Part shown: positions 55,272-64,000 of the stretch, piece by piece
How positions within the stretch are numbered: position 1 is the stretch's first letter
Layout of the letters: every line of letters begins with the position of its first letter
Assembly: GCA_024347235.1 (NCBI GenBank)
Contig: AP025283.1
Span: 1,240,001-1,304,000, forward strand
Length of the DNA stretch: 64,000 nt
Direction: 5' to 3'
From: Aliamphritea spongicola
GTDB taxonomy: Bacteria; Pseudomonadota; Gammaproteobacteria; Pseudomonadales; Balneatricaceae
Notes under the pieces: generated by a model
What the model was told of the DNA's origin: nothing
The model's input: the letters and a program-made list of their open reading frames with translations, nothing else
Databases searched by the model: none
Position numbers and translations under genes: made by a program

Positions 55272-55681
55272 ATGCTGGATACTGAAGTAACACTTGAAAT
55301 CCTTTTCATGATGTCGATGCGATGGAAGTCGCCTGGCACGGACATTATGTGAAGTACTTTGAGATAGCCCGTTGCGCTTTACTTGACTCAATTGCTTATA
55401 ACTATCGGGAAATGGCCGAGTCCGGATATGCCTGGCCGGTTATTGATTTGCGAATCCGTTATGCCCAGCCGTTGTTTTTCCAGCAAAAGATTAAGGTTCG
55501 GGCGAAGTTGTCTGAATGGGAAAATCGTCTGAAGATTGATTATCAGATCAGTGATGCTGAAACAGGACGTCGCTTAAGCAAAGGGACGACTGTGCAGGTC
55601 GCTGTGGATATCGATAGTGGCGAAATGCAGTATGTTTCTCCGGCTATTTTATTTTCTAAGCTCGGCCTGTCATATGAATAA
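55272..55681 (+). CDS. apeK: Acyl-CoA/ACP thioesterase (4HBT), ApeK-like
   Basis: Hot-dog thioesterase that may release or edit polyene intermediates. About 136 residues; active-site region FHDVDAMEVAWHGHYVKYFEIARC, then RYAQPLFFQQKIKVRAKLSEW. One C/T missing at 55301-55302 (restores TLEIPFHDVDA). GGAGAAGGA precedes the ATG. Stop overlaps the next start (ATGAATAA). Confidence 0.87.
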
Positions 55682-56245
55682 TTTTATCCGTGCGTGTGTG
55701 TTTACTCTGATGAGCAGTCTGGCTGCTATGTCGTGGGCTGAGCCTTTAAACTATGCAATGCTGGCAGATGTTACCCAGTCACCGGAAAGCATGGACGGTG
55801 AGTTTACCCAGACTAAATTTCTGGCGGTTTTACAGGTGGGGTTAAGTCATCCGGACGTTTCAGTTATCAGCGGGACAAACAGGTTACCTGGCTGACCGAG
55901 CAGCCGGTTGTAAATGAGCTGATCATTACGCCAACCGCTCTGATCAGCCGGCAGGGTGGGGATGAGTTACTGCGTCTTGATACGCAGAAAACCCTGCGGC
56001 GGTTATCCTGGGCGATATTATTTTTCGGTTCTGACGGCTGACTGGTCAGTACTGGCGCGTTATTTTACAGTCACCGGTGACTTAAATGACGGAAGCTGGC
56101 AGGCCGAGTTACTGCCGTCTGATGAAAGTATCCGGCAGTCTGTTACCCGGGTTGAGCTGCAGGGGATACATTGTTACGTCAGATTGTCCTTCATGAAGCC
56201 AATGGTGACGTCATCACGATTCAGTTTCAGAATCTGCAGTTCTGA
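55674..56245 (+). CDS. LolA-like outer-membrane lipoprotein carrier homologue, ApeL-like
   Basis: Periplasmic protein of about 191 residues with a signal peptide at 1-22 (ACVFTLMSSLAAMSWA) and the LolA-like pattern MDGEFTQTKFLAVL, SSGRFSYQRDKQVTWLTEQP, ELIITPTALIS. Four losses: 55844-55845, about 55994-55996, about 56022-56026 and 56162-56165. It presumably chaperones the lipid-linked polyene across the periplasm, together with the MMPL exporter that follows with a TGATG overlap. Confidence 0.8.
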
Positions 56246-58568
56246 TGGTGCTGGCAAATCTTATTCGCCGGGGGCGGATTGTCTGGTTAATACTGGTAAT
56301 TCTGCTGGCCGGCAGCGCGGTTTATAAAGGTGCATCTTTTGAATCGGGCATTATGTCGTTGTTACCGGTTTCTCAACAACAGCCGGTGGTCCGTCAGGCA
56401 AGTGAACATATTGCTGACCGTTTTTCCCGGCGGGCCTTTGTGCTTGTAACAGCCGATACGGTGGATGTCGCAATACAGGCGATGACGTTATTCGCCGGTG
56501 AGCTGAACTTTGTTGCGGGTGTTGCTGAGTTTTCGTGGCAGCTAAAAACCGGACAGTTGCAGCAGTTTGATGAAATCTATTTCCCATACCGGTTTGCGAT
56601 ACTTGATGAGTCCGTAAGACGTTCTTTACAGTCAGAACGTTACGGGGAGTCGGAACAGCGGGCGTTTCAGTATCTGTATTCTCCGCTGGCATCTTCCGGT
56701 GGCAGCCTGATTGAAGATCCTTTCCGGCTATACACTGTGCGTCAGCTGAATCAGAGCAGTGAGTTAAACATCCGGGTTGAACGGGGAATGTTTCGGGTAA
56801 CCGGGCATGAGCGGCCGACTTTTCTCGGGGTGCTGAGGCTGCAGGACAGTCCGTTTTCAGCGGATCTGCAGCAACAGATTTTTAACCGTGCGGCATTGGT
56901 TGAAAGCCGTTTTCCCGAGAACGTTTCTGTCGAGCTTTCCGGCATGCTGGTGCATGCGGCGGCAGGTGCCCGGCAGGCAAAGTCAGAAATACAGACAATC
57001 GGTATTGGTTCTTTGCTGGGGATCATATTACTGGTTGGGGTTGTTTTCCGGCGTGGCACGCCTCTAGTTATGATGCTTTTGCCAATAGGCGTTGGCTGCC
57101 TTGTTGCTGTCAGTGTCACGGTGCTGGTTTTTCAGCAGGTTCATCTGATTACCTTTGCATTCGGTGCAGGGCTGGTCGGTGTGGCAGTTGATTATGCGCT
57201 GCATTTTATTTGTGAGAGACAGACTTCGGATTCAGGTGTTCGTGTAATACACAGGCTGCTGCCGGGGTTAACGCTGGGTTTGCTGTCCAGTGGTCTGGCG
57301 TATGCGGTGCAGATTCTGACGCCTTTCCCAGGTTTGCAGCAGATGGCGACATTTTCTGTGGTGGGTTTGCTGGCTGCCTGGTTAACGGTAATTCTGTGGT
57401 TGCCTGTGTTCAGGATCAAAGAAGATGCAAGCTCTGAAAAAGTTGCCCGCATTCTGTATCAGGCACGTATGTCTTTTTCCCGGATTACCGGAAGTTTATC
57501 GGTACGTATTGGTCTCAGTGTGCTGACAGTGTTAGCGCTGATCAGTATCAGCCAGAGCCGGGGGTTGATGATGTGCGTCTTTTGCAAACATCGCCTGAAG
57601 CGTTATTGGCAAAAGAACAGCGTATTCAGGAATTGTTGGGTATGAGCGGCAGTGCTCAGTTTCTGCTGGTCGAGGCTGCAGATCTTCAGACGTTGCTGGT
57701 TAAAGAAGAAGAGCTGAGACAGTCACTGGATACGTTGGTCAACGACCAGGCGTTAGATGGATATCAGGCGTTATCAGTACAGATTCCTTCGTTACAGCGC
57801 CAAAGAGAAAATATTGCACTGGCTGAAAAGTTGTATCAGTCACGCTTGACCGGTTTGTTTAACGATGCAGGTTTACCGTCACAGGCTGCATCTGCAGCAC
57901 AGGAACAGTTTGAGGTTAATAAAGACCGTACCTTAAGCGCAGCGGACTGGCTGGCCAGTGCGGATAAAAGTTATTGGGAAAGCTTGCTCATAGATTGGAG
58001 TGAGCAGCGGGTTGTTTCGGTCATTCGCTTTGAGGGGATGAAAGAAGTTGCTGAAAATACTTTGCAGGTATTGGCTTCTGAGCATGATAGCGTTTATTAC
58101 GTAGACCGCATCCGGGCAATATCTGATCTGATGGAAGATTACAGGGAGCAAATTACTGATTGGCTTGGCCTGGCTTATTTAATCATTCTGCTGATATTGG
58201 TCAGTCGTTATCGCACTTCTGTTTGGCGTATAATAATGCCGCCATTACTTGCATCAGTGTTGACGCTGGGGACGCTTGTTCAGTTGGAACAGGGCATTAA
58301 TCTTTTTCATTTGCTGGCGCTGATTCTGGTACTGGGAATTGGTCTGGATATGGGGATTTTTCTGGCGGAAACCCGTAACAGTTTGCGTACCTGGCTGGCG
58401 GTTACCCTGTCTGCTTTTACCAGCCTGATGGCGTTTGGATTGCTGGCTTTAAGTGCAACGCCGGTTTTATATCACTTTGGTCTGACCGTGTTGCTGGGAC
58501 TGGTGTTTGTCTGGTTGCTGACAATTACTTTCAGAACCGAGGCTGACGGAGTAACAGATGATCAGTGA
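56245..58568 (+). CDS. apeM: MMPL-family exporter, ApeM-like
   Basis: RND/MMPL transporter of about 774 residues: helix 1 (IVWLILVILLAGSAVY), a periplasmic loop (30-245), five helices (about 250-390, including IIGSLLGIILLVGVV-type and AFGAGLVGVAVDYALHF), a second loop, and five more helices (about 645-760, ending LLGLVFVWLLTITF). The charged residue in helix 4 (VAVDYALHF) and its mate (LGIGLDMGIFLAE) fit proton coupling. One T missing near 57545-57550 (restores YQPEPGVDDVRLLQ). Likely moves the polyene lipid out of the inner membrane. Confidence 0.88.
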
Positions 58569-59145
58569 TAAGCCGGGATTTGATGCAATGGCCGGAGCAT
58601 TGTTGCGCGGATATAAGCGCCTGTTATTGGCAGTTATTCTTACGTTGTCGGCAGGATGCAGCAGCGTTGTGTCGCATCCGGATGAGCCTCTGACTTTACG
58701 TTTGCTTCCTCCCTTGTCTGATGTACAGCAGGTACTGAAACAAAAAGTGCTTTTGCAGATACAGGACGTTGAAAAGGAGTTCCTGGTTGTCAGCAGGCTG
58801 TCACCTGAAAATACCGTTGCGGTGGTTTTAATGCCGACGGGGCAAACAGTATTGCAATTGCAGTATGACGGGAAGGATTTTTCGCAACAGGTGTTTTTAC
58901 CCGGTGATGTTCCCGGGCAGGAATTGCTCGCGATCATGCAATTTTCAGTCTGGCCTGAAGCTGTCGTCAGGGATGAGTATAATGCTCTGCCCGGGTGGCA
59001 TGCACAGTTCAGCCAGGGTATGCGTTCTCTGAGTTGGAAAAATCAGTTGCTCTTACAGGTAAAACAGACTGCTGGTCAGCTAACAGTAATGAATCACTTA
59101 CATGGTTATCAGGTTGTGATTAATGATTTGGAGAACGATCAATGA
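58558..59145 (+). CDS. DUF3261 outer-membrane lipoprotein, ApeN-like
   Basis: 195 residues, intact. Lipobox LSAGC with lipidated Cys34 after a hydrophobic segment (LLLAVILTL). A start at Met11 is also possible. Function unknown; it always accompanies the MMPL exporter and LolA-like protein in these clusters and may receive the product at the outer membrane. Overlaps apeM by 11 bases and apeO by ATGA. Confidence 0.85.
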   Translation: MISDKPGFDAMAGALLRGYKRLLLAVILTLSAGCSSVVSHPDEPLTLRLLPPLSDVQQVLKQKVLLQIQDVEKEFLVVSRLSPENTVAVVLMPTGQTVLQLQYDGKDFSQQVFLPGDVPGQELLAIMQFSVWPEAVVRDEYNALPGWHAQFSQGMRSLSWKNQLLLQVKQTAGQLTVMNHLHGYQVVINDLENDQ

Positions 59146-60319
59146 AGCAACCCTGTTATCTGAGTGACATGGGGATTATCTGCGCGGCGGGGAATAGTGC
59201 CGGGGAAGTATTACAGGCTCTGTCTGATGGCGGTGATTATCTGGTTTCCCGGGAAGGCTTCGGTGTATCTGAATCTCAGATGCTGGGGCTTTGTGAGGGG
59301 AGTTGCCGGATATTCCTTTATCTGAGACACGTTGGCAGACCCGTAATAATCAGTTAGCGCTGGCGGCCCTGAATCAGATTCGGCCTTCTGTAGACCGGTT
59401 TATTGAACGTTACGGGGCGCACCGGATTGGGGTGGTGATCGGTACCAGCACTTCTGGTATTTCAGAAGGTGAGCAGGCGATAAGGCAGTGGGTGCAGGAA
59501 AGTAAAATTCCATCTGCTTACGATTATAAAATGCAGGAGATGGGAGCCCCGGCAGACTTTGTTGCCACCCTTTGAAAACTGATGGGCCTGTGTACGGAAT
59601 CTCGACGGCCTGTTCTTCAGGCGCGAAAGCGCTGGCCACTGCCCGGAGACTGATTCGGGCAGGGGTTTGTGATGCGGTAATTGCCGGCGGTGTAGACAGT
59701 ATTTGCCGGCTGACGGTACAGGGGTTCAACTCTCTGGAAGCGGTCAGCACAGAGGTTTGTAACCCCTTCAGTGCTAACCGGAAAGGGATCAATATTGGTG
59801 AAGGTGGTGCACTGTTTGTTGTCAGCAATGAGCCTGAGGGGCGGAGCTTTGCGGTGTGGGTGAAGGTTCTGATGCGCATCATATATCCGCTCCGGACCCA
59901 ACCGGCCAGGAGCTGCAGGCAGTATGCTTGAAGCGCTGAAGGATGCCGGATTAACTGCCGCTGATATTGATTATGTGAATTTACATGGTACAGCGACAGC
60001 GCTGAATGATCAGATGGAAGCTGTTGCTGTACATCAGGTATGTGGAGCAGAAACGCCCTGCAGTTCAACCAAGCCGTTCACTGGCCATACACTGGGTGCT
60101 GCCGGTGCTATTGAAGCGGCTATCTGCTGGTTGCTGACAGCAAAGCAGAGCAACGTACTCCCTGTGCATAAGTGGGATGGAGTACCGGATCCTGATTTAC
60201 CGCCGGTGAATCTGGTTGATACCCGGAACGAATCTGCAGTTCCGAAACAATATGTATTAAGTAATTCTTTTGCATTTGGCGGGAATAATATTTCTTTGAT
60301 TTTTGGCAGGGTAACTTGA
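59142..60319 (+). CDS. apeO: 3-oxoacyl-ACP synthase (KS), ApeO-like
   Basis: Elongating ketosynthase that in related systems works as heterodimer with ApeC. About 393 residues with full catalytic triad: Cys in GISTACSSGAKALA, His in LHGTATALND and His in KPFTGHTLGAAGA. Four losses: 59297-59300 (restores CEGELPDIPLSETRW), 59571-59573 (restores VATLLKTDGPVYGIS), 59838-59841 (restores PEGAELCGVGEGSDAHH) and 59904-59907 (restores DPTG followed by GAAGSMLEALKDAG). Confidence 0.9.
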
Positions 60320-60766
60320 TGTCAGAATACAGTGTCAGTCAGTTGGTACCTCACTCCGGAAAAATGAGCTTACTGGATGAAATAATTGACTATGGCGATG
60401 AATGGCTGGAGGCCTCAGTCAGAATTCACGCAGGTGCAATGTTTGCAGATGATAAGGGCGTACCTGCCTGGGTTGGCCTGGAGTATCTTGCACAGGCGGT
60501 TGGAGCATATGCTGGTTTACAGGAAAGAAAAATGGTGGCCAGCCTAAGTTGGGCTTTTATTGGGCAGCCGTAAGTATGAAAGTTCAGACGCGTATTTTCT
60601 CCATGGTGAGGTGCTGAAAATACGGGTTGAAGTGGAAATTCAGGCAGAGAACGGCCTGAGTTCCTTTAACTGTATTTTAAATAGCCCGCGGGTGAAGGCT
60701 GAAGCAAGGTTAAACGTATTCCAGCCGGAAGATGCCGATAAGTTTTTACAGGAAGCAGGACAATGA
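60319..60766 (+). CDS. apeP: 3-hydroxyacyl-ACP dehydratase, ApeP-like
   Basis: Hot-dog dehydratase of about 149 residues; LVPHSGKMSLLDEIIDY holds the catalytic His and WVGLEYLAQAVGAYAG the acidic residue. It likely pairs with the ApeI domain, since ApeI and ApeP act as a heterodimer in characterised systems. Two losses: 60528-60532 (restores QERKNGGQPKLG) and 60555-60558 (restores GFLLGSRKYESS). TGATG overlap with apeO. Confidence 0.87.
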
Positions 60767-61486
60767 AAGGTAGAGTGCTTGTCACCGGTTCGAGTCGGGG
60801 AATTGGCAGAGGGATTGCTGAACGGTTAATCACTGACGGCTATGAGCTTGTAATTCATTGCCACAGTAATGTTACGCAGGCCGAAGAAGTTGCGGCAATT
60901 GCCAGAGAAAGGATCTGCAGCCAGAGTGCTGCAGTTTGATATTTCTGACCGTGATGCATGCCGTGAAGCGATTGAAGCTGATATCGAGGCTCACGGGGCG
61001 TATTATGGTGTCGTCTGTAATGCAGGTGTTGCCAGGGATAATGCATTTCCTGCCATTCCCGGTGAAGACTGGGATTTAGTACTGCGTACAAATCTTGATG
61101 GCTTTTATAATGTGTTACACCCGGCGATGATGCCAATGATCCGCCGTCGTAAACCCGGTCGCATAGTCACGCTTTCTTCTGTCTCCGGGGAAATGGGTAA
61201 TCGTGGTCAGGTAAATTACAGTGCAGCCAAAGCGGGTATTATTGGTGCAACCAAAGCACTGGCAGTAGAGCTGGCAAAGCGAAAAATTACGGTAAACTGC
61301 GTTGCTCCGGGGCTGATTGATACCGATATGATCGATGATGTGCCGGTTGATGAAGCGTTAAAGATGATTCCTATGCAGCGGGTGGGCAGCATTGAAGAGG
61401 TTGCAGGAACCGTCAGTTTTCTGATGTCTGAAGATGCCGGATATATCACCCGGCAGGTTATTTCTGTGAATGGTGGGATGTACTGA
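60763..61486 (+). CDS. apeQ: 3-oxoacyl-ACP reductase (FabG-like), ApeQ-like
   Basis: SDR ketoreductase, about 240 residues: VLVTGSSRGIGRGIAERL, NAGVARDNAF, catalytic Ser in TLSSVSGEMGN and Tyr/Lys in NYSAAKAGIIG, PGLIDTDM. Break at 60908-60910 in an A run (two missing, giving AREKGSAARV, or one extra). Reduces each beta-keto intermediate before dehydration. Confidence 0.92.
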
Positions 61487-62711
61487 TGAAGCGTGTGGTA
61501 GTAACCGGAGTAGCGGGTTTCTCGCCGATAGGGAATAGCTGGGAAGATATACAGCAGCGTCTGAAGCAGATGGAAACGGGAATCTGTTATGTCGAAGACT
61601 GGAATAAGTACGAAGGTCTGAATACCCGGTTGGCTGGTGTGATCACAGATTTTGAAATGCCTGCTCATTTTAAGCGTAAAACCCTGCGCAGTATGGGGCG
61701 GGTTGCTCAGCTTGCTGTGTTGAGTGCTGAACGTGCGCTTGAAGATGCGGGTCTTCGCGATGCAGAAGTGCTGACTAACGGAGAAACCGGTGTTTCTTTC
61801 GGATCTTCTGCCGGTGATTCTGTCGCAATCGGCGATTTCGGCAATATGCTGATTAATCATTCCTGTGACGGTTTAAATGCTAATTCATATATCAAGATGA
61901 TGGCTCATACTTCACCGGTTAACATCGGTGTGTATTTTGGTTTAAAGGGCAGGGTCATTACTACCTCCAGTGCATGCACTTCTGGCAGTCAGGGAATCGG
62001 CTATGCCTATGAAGCGATACGTTACGGTCATCAGACTGTGATGGTCAGTGGAGGATCTGAAGGTTTGTGTGCTACTCAGGCAGCGGTCTTTGATACCCTC
62101 TATGCAACCAGTGTTCGTAATGAAGAGCCTGAAAAGACGCCGCGACCTTTTGACCGGGACCGTGACGGGCTCGTGATTGGCGAAGGGGCTGTACGCTTAT
62201 TCTTGAAGAGCTGGAACATGCGGTGGCCCGCGGCGCACATATTTATGCTGAGTTGGTCGGATTTGGTACCAACTCCGATGGCAGCCATGTTACTCAGCCT
62301 TCTGCTGCCACGATGGAAGGCGCAATGCGCAAGGCGTTATCTGATGCCGGAGTTGATGCGGCTGAGATTGGTTATGTCAGTGCTCATGGTACAGCAACTG
62401 CCCGCGGTGATGTTGCGGAGAGCGTTGCTACTCAGGCGGTATTTGGGACAGAAACGCCAATCAGTTCTCTGAAGAGCTTTACCGGCCATACGTTAGGGGC
62501 ATGCGGCGCACTGGAGGCCTGGCTGAGTATTGAAATGATGAATGCCGGATGGTTCCATGCAACAGCAAATCTGACGGATCCGGATGAAGCGTGTGGTGAT
62601 CTCGATTACATTATGCATGAAGGGCGCCGGATAGATACCCAGTATGTGATGAGCAACAACTTTGCATTTGGTGGGATTAATACGTCACTGATATTTAAAC
62701 GCTGGCAGTAG
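61486..62711 (+). CDS. apeR: 3-oxoacyl-ACP synthase (KS), ApeR-like
   Basis: Second complete ketosynthase, about 408 residues, probably the initiating KS acting on the aromatic starter. Catalytic Cys in TTSSACTSGSQGIGYA, His in SAHGTATARGD and His in KSFTGHTLGACGA. One G missing near 62190-62192 (restores GEGAGTLILEELEHAVARG). TGATG overlap with apeQ; last gene of the cluster. Confidence 0.93.
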
Positions 62712-62726
62712 CCATTGGCTGTTTCT

Positions 62727-62760
62727 GAAAAAGCCATTCAGTTTCCTGAATGGCTTTTTG
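62727..62760. terminator. Terminator at the end of the aryl-polyene cluster
   Basis: AAAAAGCCATTCAG / CTGAATGGCTTTTT, perfect 14-base stem with a four-base loop; suitable for both the ape operon and the convergent rarD. Confidence 0.9.
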
Positions 62761-62767
62761 TGTGACT

Positions 62768-63669
62768 TTATACAGCAGAGCGTTTGTTTTGCCTGCGTCG
62801 GATAAGTCCTTCGGCGGTAAAAATCACCAGAGCAAGCCAGATCATGATGAAAGTGATCAGGCGGTTTGAGTCCAGAGTTTCGCCGAAGTAAAAAATCGCA
62901 ATTAAAAATGAAATGCTCGGTGCGATGTATTGCATCAGGCCGATGTATAGCAGGCTGAGTCGCTGGGTTGCTGAGGTGAAGCAAAGCAAGGGCAGGCTGG
63001 TGACGATACCGGCTGCCAGCAGTAACAGGCTTAATCCTGCACTGGCATTGAGTAATACCAGTTCATTGTGGCTTGCCAGCCAGACCATATAACCGATAGC
63101 GAAAGGGAAGAGCAACAGAGTTTCGGTGAACAGGCCCAAAATCGAGTCTACCGGAATGGTTTTTCTGAGTAGCCCGTACAAGCCAAAACTGAAGGCCAGG
63201 CTCAGTGCTATCCATGGCAGTTTGCCTAACAGTATAAGCTGGTAGCTGACCGCAGCCAGTGCCAGAAGAATCGCCAACCACTGACCTCTTCGCAGGCGTT
63301 CGCCGAGAAAAATCATTCCCAGAAATACACTGACCAGCGGGTTTATATAGTATCCCAGTGCGGCTTCCAGTATTTGTTCCTGCGCAACGGCCCAGATAAA
63401 GATCATCCAGTTGGCAGAAACGATAATTGCCGTCAGTGTCAGGCTAAGCAGCAGTTTCGGCTTTTTCAGCAGTTCGAGAATGTCTTTGCCCCGCTTGCTG
63501 ATCAGCAATATTGCCGCTAGAAAAGCCAGTGACCAGGCGATACGGTGCGCAAGTACCTCCATCGCTGGCACGCTGGCGATGGCATGAAAGTAGATTGGAA
63601 ATACGCCCCACATGCCATAGGCGGCAAGGGCAAAGTAAAAGCCTTTTTCTGTTCCTGTTCAGCGTGCAC
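62768..63669 (-). CDS. rarD: RarD family EamA transporter
   Basis: Ten-helix drug/metabolite transporter superfamily protein, about 300 residues; YGMWGVFPIYFHAIASVPAMEVLAHRIAWSL is the RarD signature, and IFYFGETLDSNRLITF closes the second EamA half. GTG start at 63669 with GGAGG five bases upstream; one A missing at 63644-63648 (restores EQKKGFYFALAAYG). Substrate unknown; historically linked to chloramphenicol sensitivity. Confidence 0.9.
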
Positions 63670-64000
63670 CTGAACCTCCGTTTAGCGCAGCAGACTTTGC
63701 TACGTTGTGCATGAAGTAACGATATTTGAATTCGCTGCTGCAAAGTTTCAGCAGGCGGGTCATGATGGCGATAAAGATCAGGCTGAATGCGAGTCTGGCC
63801 CAGAGAATACCAGACAGATCAGCGCCCAGTGTCATAATCAGCAGGGTATCCTCAATAATGCTGTGGCACAATCCCAGCAGGCATAAGGCGGAGAAACAGT
63901 CTTCAGGATCAATATTGCCGCTGCGTGCTTCTCTGATCAGCAGGCCTCCGCCAAAGGATAATCCCAGTGTGATTCCGATGATTGTCAGGGAGGTAGCTTT
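63659..64000 (-). CDS. Nucleoside recognition (Gate) domain membrane protein, partial
   Basis: Runs off the right edge; the visible 113 C-terminal residues contain ATSLTIIGITLGLSFGGGLLI, LLGLCHSIIEDTLLIMTLGADLSGILWARL, typical of Gate-domain permease-like proteins. The end overlaps the rarD start by 11 bases, so both form one operon. Confidence 0.75.
   Translation of the reverse strand, partial: KATSLTIIGITLGLSFGGGLLIREARSGNIDPEDCFSALCLLGLCHSIIEDTLLIMTLGADLSGILWARLAFSLIFIAIMTRLLKLCSSEFKYRYFMHNVAKSAALNGGSGAR

Overview
The window is a gene-dense chromosomal segment of a marine-type gammaproteobacterium, most likely an Oceanospirillales / Oceanospirillaceae relative. This is inferred from gene order and family types: gatCAB divergent from mreBCD-maf-rng-yhdP; an mgtE-ptsO-rapZ-ptsN-hpf-rpoN-lptBAC-kdsCD-yrbG block divergent from mlaFEDCB-ibaG-murA-hisGD; a carnitine-degradation locus; and an aryl-polyene type cluster. 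No tRNA, rRNA, insertion sequence, prophage or CRISPR array was seen.

Layout. 1-4.2 kb: msrA and gatCAB (transamidosome subunits), minus strand. 4.7-13.2 kb: mreBCD, maf, rng and yhdP, plus strand (cell shape and envelope). 13.2-23.2 kb: minus-strand run covering ribosome-assembly factor, Mg2+ transport, the nitrogen-PTS/RpoN group, LPS export and Kdo synthesis. 23.6-30.2 kb: Mla lipid transport, ibaG, murA, hisGD. 30.3-36 kb: ghrA-like and SDR dehydrogenases, fxsA, groESL behind a heat-shock type promoter, and zinc-independent L31/L36 paralogues behind a Zur-like palindrome. 35.9-40.9 kb: an HPt/HD-GYP-like protein and a carnitine module (CdhA-thioesterase fusion, CdhC, divergent CdhR). 40.9-43.3 kb: eptA, dgkA, SemiSWEET. 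43.6-48.3 kb: assimilatory sulfate reduction (cysDN, TauE-type permease, Fe-S type cysH). 48.4-62.7 kb: a complete aryl-polyene-like biosynthesis and export cluster in the order apeC-D-E-F-G-HI-J-K-L-M-N-O-P-Q-R, with a divergent phosphopantetheinyl transferase. 62.8-64 kb: rarD and a nucleoside-recognition (Gate) protein.

An important property of this sequence is that about 47 genes, including many that are normally essential (murA, mreB, lptA, lptC, gatABC), carry single-base reading-frame breaks, roughly 90 sites in total. Nearly all lie in short homopolymers and nearly all are base losses. This is best explained by uncorrected sequencing indels, not by gene decay. I therefore give each gene its full repaired extent and state where the frame breaks; proteins are described as they read after repair.

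The most notable biology is: (1) the aryl-polyene cluster, with an in-frame AMP-ligase/dehydratase fusion (ApeH-ApeI), separate glycosyltransferase and LpxL-type acyltransferase genes, and no local methyltransferase or ammonia lyase; (2) a CysN carrying a C-terminal relic of an APS-kinase domain without P-loop, beside an Fe-S type CysH that would reduce APS directly and make an APS kinase unnecessary; (3) an HPt domain joined to an HD-GYP-like domain that has lost expected metal ligands.
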